From: Capillidium heterosporum
Lineage: Eukaryota > Entomophthoromycota > Entomophthoromycetes > Entomophthorales > Capillidiaceae
Direction: 5' to 3'
DNA length: 64,000 nucleotides
Assembly (NCBI GenBank): GCA_016630905.1
Contig: WBMQ01000003.1
Location: 1,798,001 to 1,862,000, forward strand
Shown: positions 24,227 through 37,081 of the stretch, in pieces
How positions within the stretch are numbered: position 1 is the stretch's first letter
How the letters are laid out: each line of letters begins with the position of its first letter
Notes under the pieces: model-generated
The model's input: only the letters and a program-made list of their open reading frames with translations
Databases searched by the model: none
What the model was told of the DNA's origin: nothing
Program-made: the position numbers and the translations under genes

Positions 24227-24439
24227 CTACAAAAAGTTGAAAACGTTTGGCGGTACCCAGAGCATATTGGCTGTAAAATAAAAATTAGTTTGATACTTAC
24301 TATAGTAAAAGAATCTATTAATTGTCCCTTTTAATTTTTTCGTATGGCTGGCTTTGAGTTCTATTTTGTTTTTTATTAAAGCGCTTATAAGTTTATCTTG
24401 TAGTTGTTTTTTTATATTTGGGAATATAGATTTATACAT
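24227..24439 (-). CDS. Possible small basic protein
   Basis: An open frame of 70 codons begins MYKSIFPNIKKQLQDKLISA. A GTAAGT donor and a TTTTACAG acceptor lie inside it (about 24272-24301). Splicing them shortens the protein to about 60 aa, ending NMLWVPPNVFNFL. The protein is strongly Lys-rich with no recognised domain. It lies within the PAB2 upstream region, reading the same way. Coding potential is doubtful. Confidence 0.28.
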   Translation of the reverse strand: MYKSIFPNIKKQLQDKLISALIKNKIELKASHTKKLKGTINRFFYYSKYQTNFYFTANMLWVPPNVFNFL

Positions 24440-24784
24440 GTCAATAGATGGTTACCTGGTTACACTTGAACTTGACCTGCAGTAGTTTTGAAAAGGTTTG
24501 TTCTTGTTGGAAAATTCTTTATTGAGACTTCAGCTTTTAGGTATTTCTTGTCTCAGCAGTCAGGCTAATTGATGCCTGCATACATTAGCTAATCTTTACT
24601 AAAGGTGCTCTTTCCAACCAATTAAAATTTTGGATCTTTAGTAACTACGTCACTGTACTCTGCAACTGACCTAAAATTCCAATATTCCTAACCACCATAA
24701 TGTGGTGGTTGTCTGCAAAACTTTCAAAGCATAGATTTTAGTCTGCAATTGAAATCAAAACCAACTCTTGGAAAATTTTCGAAC
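24440..24784. other. Upstream region of the SPOUT1-type gene
   Basis: AT-rich non-coding DNA ahead of the plus-strand methyltransferase gene. An imperfect palindrome, accaccataatgtggtggt, lies near 24692-24710. Confidence 0.4.
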
Positions 24785-26269
24785 ATGGAGGCCCAGAAAA
24801 AAGTTGGTTTATATTGCAGCGGCAAAGTATCTAACAATATAAATAGCGTAAGGTGAAGGAGCGTATAGAACTTAACAAGGAGAAGATTGAAAAGTTGAAC
24901 CAGTTCAACGGTAATCAATTTGACAACGAAAAGGAGAGAGATAAGAAGGAAGATGAAAATCCAGCTGGAATACCCAGAAAGTATACGGTAAGTTTAGCTA
25001 TTCCAGGGTCCATAGTCTCCAACGCCCAATCCCAAGAATTGAGAACCTACTTAGTTGGCCAGGTACCTTATAGCTATTAGGAAAAGATTAAAGTTTTTCA
25101 GTTAGCTAGAGCTTTTGCAGTTTTCAACGTAGACGAAGTTATTGTTTTCAATGATCACTTGGATAAATCCGACATTGCAAATACCAATTCGAGAGATGAT
25201 AACGACAATCATCTGGCTGGGAAGTATCAACCGGCTTCTAAGATTGTGGATCCCCACCTCTTTTTGGCTCGCTTACTTCAGTATTTGGAGACTCCACAGT
25301 AATTTTTTATTTTGAAATGGGAAGCTTAAGGAGAATAGGTATTTGAGAAAGGCGTTGTTCCCCATCCATAAAGATTTACAGTATGCTGGTAAAATTTAAA
25401 CAGCTGTATGGCTTTAATTTGAAATATTTGTAAATAGGTCTACTCAATCCACTCGACTGTCCTCATCACCTAAGAGCTACCGAAACCAGTAAATATAGGG
25501 AAGGTATTGTTCTGCAAAAGCCAGTAAAGCAAGGCACTGGATCCTTTGTAAATTGTGGATTGAGGAAGGTACCATTTTAGACTTTTAATAGAATTAACAA
25601 CTGACTTTATTTTACTTTAGGAGGTGCAGATCGACAAATGCCTAGTACCTGGCACACGAGTAACGGTTGAGATCAACGAAGGTTATAGAAACCGTAATTT
25701 TCATTTATTTTTACTCGGCTAAGCTTTGATGTCTAGCTAATAACATCAAAAAACCCCACCTTGAAGGTAAAGCGGTATCTCCTAAAAGACCAGTGGAACA
25801 GGATGGCATCTACTGGGGATACTCAGTCCGACTAGCCAACAATGTAACTCAGATCTTTGATAACTGTCCGTATAAGGTAATCAATCTAGAATTGATAATT
25901 TTTTACCTATTTGGTACCATTAGGGCGGATACGACTTAAAAGTAGGTACTTCGGAGCGTGGAGATTTCATAGATGAGACAGCCCCCAAAATGCCCAAGTT
26001 CAAGCACCTGCTCATAGTTCTAGGAGGTGTACTGGGTATCGAGGCTGCCGTTGAAGCCGACCAATCCTTAGAGTTGAGTGGTGAGGACAGTAAGGACCTC
26101 TTTGATTATTGGTTGAACGTGTGCCCTTACCAGGGTAGTCGTACTATTCGTACTGAAGTAAATTTAGTTACTTTTTGGCTGATGCTAAATGATTTAATTT
26201 TAGGAAGCACTTTTGATTACGATGTCTGCTCTAAGACCTTTTATCACCGAAAATGGGTTTAAAAATTAG
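24785..26269 (+). CDS. SPOUT1: SPOUT-family RNA methyltransferase, C9orf114/SPOUT1 type
   Basis: Predicted SAM-dependent RNA methyltransferase of the alpha/beta-knot (SPOUT) class. Nine exons: 24785-24802, 24847-25062, 25102-25298, 25339-25388, 25438-25568, 25621-25681, 25737-25876, 25924-26157 and 26204-26269. The first exon gives MEAQKK, joined to RKVKERIELNK. The N-terminal strand is TVSLAIPGSIVSNAQSQELR with VDEVIVFNDHLD after it. The insert carries LNPLDCPHHLRA and GTGSFVNCGLRK. The C-terminal knot has LLIVLGGVLGIEAAVEAD, then CPYQGSRTIRTEEALLITMS. These blocks match human C9orf114/CENP-32 in order. The last exon, only 66 nt, closes the conserved RTEEALLI block, which supports the splice sites. 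Confidence 0.88.
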
Positions 26270-26958
26270 ATGGATCTGATACTTTATTATACGTATAGAT
26301 AAAAGTTCGCTTTCGAGACTTAGAATGTTTGGTGTTTTGATCATTAGTTAAAGCTTTGGATTTACAATATAGCATTGATTAGTATGGTTATATTTATCCA
26401 CTTAAATAATGTGTTGCAATATGGTTTACTAGATTTTTAGTGGGTATTATATCAGTATAAATATCATGAAATTAATGTCCATTAGCCTATTCAGCTTGAT
26501 TTAATCAGTAGAAGAGGATGGTTTATTAACACTTTTGAAATAGATATAGAGCATATGATTATACAAGTTTAGTATATATATACTTGATGTCAAATCCATC
26601 ATCAGATTGATTTTAAACTTTATAACTGCTATAGCAATAATATATACCATTGAAAGTATAAATATAGATGTTGAGCTCTCTGTTGCCAGTACTCTGGTCG
26701 ATTGTCCTAATACAATCATTCCCATTTGAAGTTCTTTTGGATCAATTTGATCAGTGTTTCAAATCAAATTGCAGTTTCGCTCAAAAAACATGTTTGGCCA
26801 AATCCCAAATTGTGAGGTAGTCAGAACCCAGCTTGAAAAATTGAAAGGTTGGGCAGGTAAAAGGATAATTAATTCCAGCTTGAAGATCTAGAATACAGCA
26901 AGAGAGATAGGAATAAACAACTTACGACAGTACATCACGCAAAATTAGTACAGTATAA
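26270..26958. other. Intergenic, weak minus-strand frame
   Basis: The open frame at 26501-26725 (minus, 74 codons) has a hydrophobic stretch but no other support. Mostly it is the NEO1 promoter and the SPOUT1-type 3' region. Confidence 0.4.
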
Positions 26959-29900
26959 ATGGGTCGTAAAAATTCCATCCAACTCAATCCCTTGAAAGGC
27001 ACCAAGAATAAAGGGTATATCCAACTAGATGTGGATAGCGAAGTCGAATCAGAAGTCGAAGATACAGTTGATGTAGAGTCCAATTTGACAGCACAACCTT
27101 TGATAAATGACTCGGACCGAACTGCCGAGTATCGTACCTTTTCAATAAATAACGGTGAAACTGCCTCTCGCACCAACTTCAAGTTCGCAACCAACCGGTT
27201 CAGTAACCAAAAGTACAATCTATTCACCTTTTTACCGATGGTGTTGTACGAGCAGTTCAGCCAGTTCTTCAACTTTTATTTTCTGATGGTAGCTATCACC
27301 CAGTTTATCCCGTTTACGAGGATAGGATATTTGATAACTTACATAGGACCACTTATCTTCGTGTTGGGGGTAACCATAGGTAAGGAGGCTTACGATGATT
27401 ACAAACGCTACCTAAGAGATCAAGCCGCCAATTCTCAGCAATACCTAAGGCTGAGCTACAAAGGAAACAAACTTATACCAAGCTCACAAATAAAGGTGGG
27501 AGATCTTATTCTTATCAACAAGGACGAGCGATTGCCAGCCGACATGATTCTATTGAATGCTAATGATCCTAGTGCCCCCGGTTCCTGCTTCCTACGTACC
27601 GACCAGTTGGATGGTGAGACTGACTGGAAGTTGAAAGCTAGCTTTACCTCCCACCCAACTTGTCGACTTCGACTCCACACTAGCTTTATCTGAACTCCAA
27701 GGCTGCTGTACGTGCGAAGGACCTAACAAGGAGATCTACGACTTCTCAGCTACCTTGACGTTGAACAGTAGTTATGATGGTAAGGATAGAGAGGTTAAGA
27801 TCCCAGTAAGTTACGACAACACGTTGTGGGCCAATACTGTACTAGCGTCAGGTAAAGTCGTTGGTTTAGTTGTCTATACGGGTAAGGATACCAAAGCTGC
27901 AAGAAACACTGCCCACCCCAAGACGAAGTTGGGCAAGTTGGATCAGGAAATCAACAACTTGGCCAAGGTGCTATGTGTTGTTACGTTGGCAATTTCTTTT
28001 CTGCTGGTAGCGTTGAACAAGTTCCAAGGCCCTTGGTTCTTGTATGTCATTCGGTTTTTGATCCTGTTTTCGTCGATTATACCTATATCGCTTCGCGTCA
28101 ATTTAGACTTTGGCAAGGCAGTTTACGCGTACCTGATCCACAACGACAGTAAGATTGAGGGTACCGTGGTACGTACCTCGACGATACCCGAAGAGTTGGG
28201 TCGTATCGAATATCTGTTGACCGACAAGACCGGTACCCTGACTCAGAACGACATGATCCTTAAGAAGATCCACCTCGGTACAATAGCTTATTCAACGGAC
28301 ACTATGGACGAGGTGGTAAAGCATTTAGACCTAGCGTTCCAACCCCCACCATCCCAAGCTAATAATAATAGCATCAACCTCACTGTCGAAAGTGGACCTA
28401 CCCCCAAACACCGGAGGTCGTCGTCGTTGAATATGGCGCTAGCCAACTTCAAGGGGCGACGTGACTTGACCACAAAGGTCAAAGATTTTATCGAAGCTCT
28501 AGCGTTGTGCCATAACGTCACGCCCGTAGTCGAAGATGACGGTAGTCTGACCTACCAAGCGGCCAGTCCTGACGAAGTCGCCATCGTCAAATTTACCGAG
28601 CAGGTAGGTTTAACTTTAGTTCAGAGGAACTCGCAGCAGATGGCGCTACTACCAAGATTTGATGACAAACCGAGGAGCTACAAGATCTTGTATACGTTCC
28701 CATTCTCGTCGGTGACTAAGCGGATGGGTATCGTGGTAAGTAACGGGAACGGGGAAATTGCTTTCTTCGCCAAGGGTGCCGATTCGGTCATGAAACCAAA
28801 GCTTGGAGGGAGTGTAGGCTGGCTGGAGGAGGAGTGCTCCAACATGGCTCGCGAGGGCTTGCGAACTTTGGTGGTCGCTCGCAAGAAGCTGAGCCAGCAA
28901 TTATTCAACCAGTTCGAACAGGAGTACAGCGAAGCGCAGCTCAGTATCCAGGATCGCAACGAAAAGCTGGCCAAGGTGGTGACTGACCTCCTAGAGACGG
29001 ATTTGGAGCTGTTGGGACTGACTGGTGTTGAAGATCGGCTGCAGGATCAAGTCAAGTCGACATTGGAAACTTTACGCAACGCAGGGCTCAAGATCTGGAT
29101 GCTGACCGGCGACAAGGTGGAAACAGCTTGCTGCATAGCTACCTCGGCCAAACTGGTCACCCGCAACCAGCAGTTGCATGTTTTAGTTACCAATGATGTG
29201 GAAGTTGTCAAAAGGCAGCTGGCCCTCGTCGCCGCCAAAAAAGATTGTTGCCTTGTCTTGGACGGTCCTACTTTACAGCTGTGCTTGGAGACCTGCGAGG
29301 AGGCGTTCTTAGAGTTGGCAGTCACGCTACCGGCTGTCGTTGCCTGCAGGTGTACGCCTACCCAAAAGGCCCTGGTCGTCAACCTACTCAAGAAGTATAC
29401 AGGGAAACGGACCTGCGCCATAGGTGATGGTGGTAACGACGTGAGTATGATCTTGGCCGCCGATGTTGGCGTCGGCATTGTGGGGAAAGAGGGTAAACAA
29501 GCCGCCTTGGCAGCCGACTTCTCTATCAATCAGTTCAGCTATCTGTCGCGACTGCTTATCTGGCACGGTCGGAACAGTTGTAAGTATTTTTTTGGATCCT
29601 TGACTTGGCTAACTATTTCTTTTATAGATAAGCGGTCTTCCAAGCTGAGCCAGTTTGTTATCCATAGAGGCTTGATCATCTCGGTCATGCAGGCTGTCTT
29701 CTCAGCCACCTTTTACTTTGCCCCCATCGCCCTCTACCAAGGTATGTTGCTGGTTGGGTACGCCACCGTGTACACAATGGCCCCAGTGTGTTCTTTAGTG
29801 TTGGATTTGGATGTCGTCGAAGATATTGCCATAATGTACCCCGAGCTTTACAGAGATTTGGCCAAGGTAGTTTTTTGCTTTTTGATTCTGATTGTAACCT

Positions 29901-30434
29901 AATTTAGGGCCGATCCCTGTCGTACAAGACCTTCTTCATGTGGTTCATCATCTCCATATACCAGGGTAAAGTGCATGTATTATATGTTTTCTAAATTTGG
30001 CTTAGGTGGAGCGATCATGTTGCTGGCCTTGTGGCTATTCGATGCTGAGTTCGTCAACATCGTCGCCATCTCCTTCACCGCCCTCATCCTCAACGAACTA
30101 ATAATGGTTGCTTTGTCTATCAACACTTGGTAACTTGTTTCTTGCAGCCATTGATCTAATTTTTTATGAAATTTAAGGCATCTGTGGATGGTCTATGCCG
30201 AGCTGGGCTCCCTCTTCATCTACTTTGTCTCTATGTTCGTTCTCGACAAGGATTTCGGTAATCATTGATATTAGAGCTGTTGTACTGAATTGATTTTTAG
30301 ATTTAAGGTTCGTCTTGACAACGAACTTTGCCTGGAAGGTCGGTCTGATAACAGTCGTCTCTTGTTTACCACTTTATGTGCTCAAGTTGATCAACCGAGT
30401 CTATGATCCCCCTAGTTACACCAAGTTGACGTAG
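26959..30434 (+). CDS. NEO1: P4-ATPase (phospholipid flippase) of the Neo1/ATP9 group
   Basis: Flips aminophospholipids to the cytosolic leaflet in Golgi and endosomes. Exons are 26959-29579, 29628-29866, 29908-29965, 30006-30129, 30178-30257 and 30301-30434. Visible in order: [20 protein letters not shown] near the N-terminus, DGETDWKLK of the actuator domain, the M4 segment [14 protein letters not shown], the phosphorylation site [13 protein letters not shown] (Asp at 28223), [10 protein letters not shown] and [12 protein letters not shown], then six C-terminal membrane segments. The absence of the long tails of Drs2/Dnf types and the segment-4 sequence fit Neo1/ATP9A. One extra nucleotide near 27658, between TSHP and LVDFDST, breaks the frame inside the actuator domain. 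I see no intron there. Confidence 0.9.
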
Positions 30435-31583
30435 ATGCGAACATTTACAGGATCGCTAGTGTTGACTTTGGGCTAGAAAATCGTGGCCAAGGCCCAAGCA
30501 TTTTCCTCGGCCCATAACTCGGCTACAATCTAAGGATGTGATATCTATAACTTGGATGTTTAGAGAGCTTAGGTTTTGAAATAAAGGGTTGCGTATTTTA
30601 TGCTGTTATTGAGTTTTTTGTAGATATATTGTAAGATTACAAAATTTTATCTAACAGTTTTGGAGACATGCTCAAATTTCCTAAGAAAAATTATTACTTT
30701 TGATTTAAGTAAATTCTTTGAAAGTTATTGTAAAAAAGAATGTCAATATTATGAAAAGGTATGTATATCATTGCAAAATGACAGGATATATATACTATGG
30801 ATTTGAATCTAGAATTAAACTAGATCAACGTATCAAAAGCTGTTCTATATGTGGCCACTTTGTAAAACTTCACATTTGATCAAACTTTAAGGAAATTTTA
30901 TATACCTATTAGTTAAGAGCTTAGTAGACAGTGTTTATGTGTATAATCAACTTCCTACAAAGATCAATTGCTTCTAAGGAGCTAGTTTTGCTGATAAGTC
31001 TATATGCTAGGCTTTGATTCAAATTGGAAGTTTATAACCTGAGTATAACGAAATTCATGAACCTTTTGTTATGTTCCTTGAAAGTATACCTTTAACTAAT
31101 CAAGCATGTATTCAGTTTCAATAATTTTTCTAGAACGCTTTATTAATTTTCAACGCATGCGTAAAATTAGCTTGGATTGGCTTTATAAAGAGATCCAGTT
31201 CCTACAATTGGAAAGTGCTTGAATTGCCAAACTTCAGTTGCTATTCCTAAGCCAATAGGTGAGGTTCATTGGACTTGGCGGTGAGATGAAAGCTGAAATC
31301 TCCACATTGAATTATCCGATAGACTTTGGAATATTGGCATTTTCAAAGTTCAGTTTGGCTACATACCTTTCTTATCCTAGACAAACTTTCTGTTGTAGAA
31401 TTTAGAAACTCAGCGTTTATAAATACATATATTTACAAAGGTAATTTACAAGATTGATTCTTTTATAGTTTGCATTTTTGGTTTCAATTTCGGTTGTCAT
31501 AATTTATACTTTCAATTAACTTCATTAAATAGTTCAACAGCTTTAGTTTGTAATTAAAATAATAAGAAGCAGAAGAGTTAAAT
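30435..31583. other. Intergenic, nothing recognised
   Basis: About 1.15 kb of AT-rich DNA with no coding signal on either strand. The right end holds the VPS1 promoter. Confidence 0.5.
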
Positions 31584-34307
31584 ATGGATTCAAGCCTTAT
31601 TAACACTATAAACAAACTCCAAGATGCCTTTTCAACGGTAGGGGTTTCCAACCCAATCGATTTACCCCAGATCGTTGTTATTGGAAGGTACATATCAAAT
31701 TAGTAAATTTCTACTTAATCAAATAACTACTGTAGTCAGAGCTCCGGTAAAAGTTCAGTCTTGGAGAACATTGTCGGTAAGGATTTCTTACCTCGTGGTA
31801 CCGGCATCGTTACCCGTAGACCTTTGGTAAATGATAGAACCAAAGACAATGAATGCTAAAGCACCATTTTTAATTAGGTTCTGCAACTTTACAACACCCC
31901 AGCCCCAGCTGGTAACAAAGACTTGCCCGAGGCTGAAAGAGGTATACCCATGTAGTTGATGATATATCTAAGCAAATAATTTAGCTCCTGAAGAATGGGG
32001 AGAGTTCTTACATATCCCCGGAACCAAGTTTACCGACTTCAACAAGATCCGTCAGGAGATTGTCCAAGAGACTGAAAACAAGACTGGAAAGAATGGCGGT
32101 AGCTTTTTATCTTATAACCCCAAACCAATAAATTATAGGCATCTCACCATTCCCAATTAACTTGCGAGTTTACTCCCCTAATGTGTTGACCCTCACTCTA
32201 GTTGATTTACCAGGTTTAACTAAGGTATTTTGATATTTGGGAGTGGCAACTAATCAAATATAATAGGTACCTGTTGGAGACCAGCCTAAGGATATCGAAA
32301 AGCAGATTCGCGATATGATTATGAAGTATATCTCCAAGCCTAACGCCATTATCTTGGCTGTAACTGCCGGTAACACCGATTTAGCCAACTCGGATGGTCT
32401 CAAAATGGCCCGTGAGATGGATCCCGAAGGTACCCGTACCATCGGTGTCCTCACCAAGATCGATTTAATGTAGCTTTATTCAACCTCCTTTGCAATTCTA
32501 AAACCTCATAATAGGGATCACGGTACCGATGTCGTAGATATTTTGGCAGGACGTGTTATTCCATTAAGACTAGGTAAAGTTCAGCTTAAACTTCCATTTT
32601 ACCAATATTACAAGGTTACGTGCCGGTCGTCAACCGTGGTCAGAAGGATATCACCACCAACAAATCGATTACCTCGGCTCTAGAATCTGAGAAAGGATTC
32701 TTTGAAAACCACCCCAGCTACAAGAGCAAGGCCCAGTATTGTGGTACTCCTTTCCTGGCACGTAAACTCAACATGGTAACTTTTGGATAGTGTTGAGAAG
32801 GCTAACTTGTGTACTACTTAGATTTTGATGCACCATATCCGCAGTACTTTGCCCGAAATCAAGTCCAAGATCCAGGCTGCACTCGTCAAATACCAAACCG
32901 AATTATCTCAACTCGGTGATCCCTTGGAGAACAGCTCTACCCACCAGGTATATACAACCATACATTTCAATTTCTAATATAGAGTTAGGCCAATATGGTG
33001 CTTAGTGTCATAACCGAGTTCTGCAATGAGTACCGCACCGTTTTGGAAGGTAAAGCCGGCGACCTCAGTACCTATGAATTGAGTGGAGGTGCTCGTATTG
33101 GTTTCGTGTACCATGAGATTTTCGCCAACAGCGTCCGATCTATTGATCCCTTCGATCAAGTCAAGGATGTCGACATCCGTACCATTCTGTATAACTCATC
33201 GGTAATTTGTAAATTTAAGCAGCTACTTATCTTAATAGGGTTCAACTCCTTCCCTATTTGTTGGTACAACCGCCTTTGAAGTCATCGTCAAGCAGCAGAT
33301 CCGTCGACTTGAAGAACCTAGTCTCAAATGTATTACACTTGTCTATGACGAGCTGGTACGCATCCTATCCCAGTTATTGACCAAGCAGGTACTTTTTTCT
33401 TGTTTACGAATGATTTTAATATTGGAAATCTAGCTGTTCAAACGGTTCCCAGGCCTCAAGGAGCAATTCCACTCGGTAGTTGTCAACTATTTGAAGAAAG
33501 CCATCATTCCCACCAATAAGCTTGTTTCCGATCTCGTCAGGTATTTTTTGGCCTATACTATCTATATTGATCTAAACTACTCATAGTATGGAGTCGAATT
33601 ACATCAACACCGCCCACCCCGATTTCCTCACCGGCCACAAAGTAGGCTACTTTTTTATCAAAGCTAAATTTTATCTAGGCCATGGCCATGGTCAACGACC
33701 GCATGAACCCACGCCCTGTCACTCCTAACGAACCCCGACCTGCCTCAGCTGCCAACACGCGCAATAGTACAGTCGGTACGCCCGTTCCCAACTCGGCTGC
33801 CGTCGAACCTGAAAGTGGTGGTGGCTTCTTCTCCAGCTTCTTCCGCGGCAAGAAGAAGTCTTCAGCCATGGAGCCCCCACCGGCCGTTCTCAAAGCTTCA
33901 GGCCAGTTATCAGAACGAGAGCAGATTGAGACTGAAGTCATCAAGCTTCTAATCCAGTCCTACTTTAACATCGTCAAGCGTACCGTTGCCGACATGATCC
34001 CCAAAGCTATCATGTTGAACTTGGTTTACCGCTCCAAGGAAGAGTTGCAAAGGGAGCTACTGCGGGAATTGTACAAGGATGATGTTATTGATGATCTATT
34101 ACAGGAATCCGACTTTACACAGCAACGTCGTAAGGAGTGTAAGAAGATGCTCGAGGTAAATTTGTTTAGTTGTAAATTTTTACTAACTGGGCTTCTCTTT
34201 TTAATAATTAGGCTTTGCAAAAGGCGGATGAGGTACATATATTTAATTGCTGTCTTTTTAATACTAACTTTTGAAACCACTTTTAGGTTGTTGCTAGCGT
34301 GAACTAA
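31584..34307 (+). CDS. VPS1: Dynamin-like GTPase Vps1
   Basis: Large GTPase for vacuolar sorting, peroxisome fission and endosome scission. Sixteen exons with introns of 37-56 nt, all in frame; the last three are 33679-34155, 34212-34232 (21 nt) and 34287-34307. The GTPase domain has GSQSSGKSS (G1), [10 protein letters not shown] (switch I), DLPG (G3) and TKID (G4). The middle domain holds [14 protein letters not shown] and [21 protein letters not shown] short Pro/Ser insert with [13 protein letters not shown] precedes the GED ([20 protein letters not shown]). There is no PH or PRD domain, as expected for Vps1. [14 protein letters not shown] after switch I favours Vps1 over Dnm1. The insert-1 region is much shorter than in yeast. 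Confidence 0.93.
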
Positions 34308-35416
34308 AGGGAACTTCCGACTTTCTATTAAACACATTTGAATTTTTATTTTTGGGTTCCAATAGTACTATAGTTTTCGCTATTGTATTTAATTTTCTTG
34401 ATAAATAATGCCAATGACAGTACATTATATTTATAAGAACTTGAATAAGTAAAAAGCTGATATCAGGTCTAAGTTAAAGTAAAATTTCGTATCTACTTAT
34501 ACGAAAGGCGTATTTAATATGGAAAAGCATTGATGGTATACTGAAGTTAGCTATATAATGAGACTAAACAGTAGCGCTATCTTTGATAGACAAGCGGTAG
34601 CTAGAAATTCTATAATCATTTCGGTTATTGAAGATATATTTTTTAAATGCATCATCGCTATATTGAATATAACTATCTGTAAAGATATACTTTCTTACTA
34701 AAGGAATATGAGGTATGTAGCATATATCATAGATATAGCTTATATTCCATTTTAGAGAGTTTTAACAAAAGAATATTTTAATATCGTAATAAATATAGGA
34801 TACTTCCGAATGTATAGTGCCGGAATAGATTAACTACCAATAATATAACCTGTATAGCAATATCCTTACAACCAATCTAAATCACAGAACTATTGAGGCT
34901 TGGCTATTTTGAAGGCTTTTCTATACTATATACTTTGTAACCGACGTAGCTATGAAGGACGCTGTTTTAAAATACTCCTACTCGAATAGATTTCAATACG
35001 ATAATTCTAAACCAAAAGTGGCTAAATGTATAATTAGGAATATATGGTGGTAAAGCAAGTATCTTTTACTTAAACTAAAAGCTTCGCTAGATTCCGATCT
35101 CATACTTACTACAACATAAGACCCCAGCCATTTCTTCAACAGAACGCTGTTCGGTTCATACTATTATCAGATAAACTTGACAGTTAGACGACAAAACTCT
35201 GCAACTAACTCAAAATGAACTGTACTCAACTCTTTCCCTTTCCAAGTTGGCATCTAACCATTTAATATTTTATAACAAAACAAATATTTCTTTGAGAGCC
35301 TAGGTTAACCACATTTGGACAAAAGTTAAAATGTGGGTTCGACTAATTCGTATAAATACAGAAAAAAAACTTGCATTAGACTGCATTCAAATACAGAACA
35401 ACTAATTTAATACACC
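34308..35416. other. Intergenic left of the PEK-repeat locus
   Basis: No gene seen; strongly AT-rich. It contains the promoter of the first PEK-repeat gene at its right end. Confidence 0.5.
35351..35358 (+). promoter_or_regulatory. TATA box of PEK-repeat copy 1
   Basis: TATAAATA lies 66 nt before the ATG. Copy 3 has TATAAAA at 39372, also 66 nt before its ATG, and copies 1 and 3 share an identical stretch of about 50 nt directly upstream of the ATG. Strong, similar initiation of both copies is inferred. Confidence 0.5.
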
Positions 35417-36010
35417 ATGCAGTACAAAGCTCTTTTAAGTTTATTGATTGCCGCCTCGACTCAAGCAGCCAGCATCACTCCAATCAAGGTCTGGGTGCCT
35501 GGTGAGGAAGAGCTCATCAAAGCCTGTATCGGTAACTTGATCACCGTTCGAGCCATCACCCAGAAGGATATCTTGGATGTCAAGGTACAGTTGGAGAAGG
35601 ACGGAAAGTTCTACTGCGGTAAGAAGTCCAAGAACGCCGGTAAGATCCTGGATGTTGAGGCATTGTACAAAGGATTGAGCACCATCGTCAAGGTGTTGAA
35701 GAACGAGAAGAACGACGACGACGCCATCTACATCATCATCAAGGACCATGGAGCCAAACCAGAGCCTAAGGATGGCTTAGCTCGTGCCATTGTCGACTTG
35801 GAAAAGGTTACCAAAGGTGATCACTCGAAGGACCAAGGTAAGCCTGACAAGCCTGAGAAACCCGAGAAGCCTGAGAAGCCCGAGAAACCCGAGAAGCCTG
35901 AGAAGCCTGAGAAACCCGAAAAGCCTGAGAAACCTGAAAAACCTGAGAAACCCGAGAAGCCCGAAAAACCTGAGAAACCTGATGATAACGACAACCGTTA
36001 CAAGGATTAG
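35417..36010 (+). CDS. Secreted PEK-repeat protein, copy 1
   Basis: 197 aa intronless gene. The signal peptide is MQYKALLSLLIAASTQAA. A domain of about 115 residues with two cysteines (KACIGN and FYCGKK) and mixed charge follows. An extremely regular tail of about 14 Pro-Glu-Lys units comes next, then the polar end DDNDNRYKD. The repeat puts a Glu-Lys pair after every Pro, a pattern expected for an extended, charged rod. I do not recognise the globular domain. Copies 2 and 3 have the same globular sequence. A role as an abundant extracellular or adhesive/wall component is only an inference from secretion, TATA promoter and amplification. Confidence 0.75.
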   Translation: MQYKALLSLLIAASTQAASITPIKVWVPGEEELIKACIGNLITVRAITQKDILDVKVQLEKDGKFYCGKKSKNAGKILDVEALYKGLSTIVKVLKNEKNDDDAIYIIIKDHGAKPEPKDGLARAIVDLEKVTKGDHSKDQGKPDKPEKPEKPEKPEKPEKPEKPEKPEKPEKPEKPEKPEKPEKPEKPDDNDNRYKD

Positions 36011-36565
36011 ATACGTACCTACTCTCATTTTTAGAGCATTGACTAATAAAAAGACTTATATAAAAATTGAAGAATATATATATATATCATTCCATATATA
36101 TAATTTACCATTTTCTAAATATATATATACAAATAACCCAATAGCCAAACTATCTTCATCTAACTGTACAATTCTATTAACTATGGTATAGATAGTTTAA
36201 ATTAAGCCCCCTTTAAATTTTAATGTTAAAAGGTTAGCATATTTTGTAACTACATCAAAAGAATCATTAGCAACAATACTGAATATATCTAGAGTTAAAG
36301 GGCTTATAATAATAAGTCACTTTAATATAGAAAGTATGGCCCAATCTTAAACTATATATTGAGACGATGGTATAAAATAATAAAGTGTGTAAGCTACACT
36401 ACGAAAATCAAAAATATTAAGTCACAGATATTGGAGCAAGGTTAGCCTAATCAAATCGATCAAGCGATTCCCAAAAGCTCGATGAGTTTAGTTTATAAAC
36501 ATACCTACATAAAAATATAAACTTAGAAATCAAGATGAAATTATATACAAAACATGCAAATAATA
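36011..36565. other. Intergenic, nothing recognised
   Basis: AT-rich 3' regions of PEK copy 1 and of the convergent OB-fold-like gene. TA-dinucleotide runs occur near 36077-36085 and 36121-36129. Confidence 0.45.
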
Positions 36566-37081
36566 TTATTTCAAAAAATAATTAAAGTCGTAGTAAGACA
36601 AGTTGACCTTATCCTTGGCTAAAGACTGTTGGCGCATATGCCTCCTTCTATGGGTTGACTTCAACTTGGTTATATCAGTTGGTACTACTTCCACCGGGTT
36701 AATAGAGGCGAAGGGAGGTTGCACGAGTAAGCGTACCTCCTTGTTTATGACTTCGAACTTGGCTAATTTGACTACTAACTGTTTACCAGGTACTAACAAC
36801 TTACTAGCATCTATTTGACAAAAAATAGCTTAAATTAAAAGAGTTGGAATAGAAAACTAAATAATTACCATTGTAAACTTTTAAGAACATGGAGTAGTTG
36901 TCTTCAATTACTATTGCTTCCGAAACCGTAATTAACTTGCCTACAAAATAAATATCCACAATATCCAAATAAAATTACCGTTTATCGAAAATTGCAAGTT
37001 TGCTACCAGCTGTACAACAGTTACTTTGATTTCATCGATTACACTTCCCGGTCGATACTTCAACCTAACATTGCTTTCCAT
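36566..37081 (-). CDS. Small OB-fold-like protein, possibly SOSS-B/ssDNA-binding type
   Basis: 139 aa in three exons: 36979-37081, 36869-36940 and 36566-36810. The spliced protein starts MESNVRLKYRPGSVIDEIKV. It has the strand pattern of an OB fold: VTVVQLVANLQ, then ITVSEAIVIEDNYSMFLKVYND, then LLVPGKQLVVKLAKFEVINK and EVRLLVQPP. The layout (conserved V-E-D segment, then PGK before a buried strand) resembles SOSS-B/NABP and RPA-type ssDNA-binding folds, but no diagnostic residue proves it. The C-terminus is basic (KSTHRRRHMRQQSLAK). It lies between the inverted PEK copies 1 and 2. Confidence 0.6.

Noticed and set aside
35844-35985. PEK repeat as a CRISPR-like or satellite array
   Set aside because: The 9-nt units are in frame, vary at synonymous sites and lie inside an open coding sequence. 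It is a protein repeat in a eukaryote.
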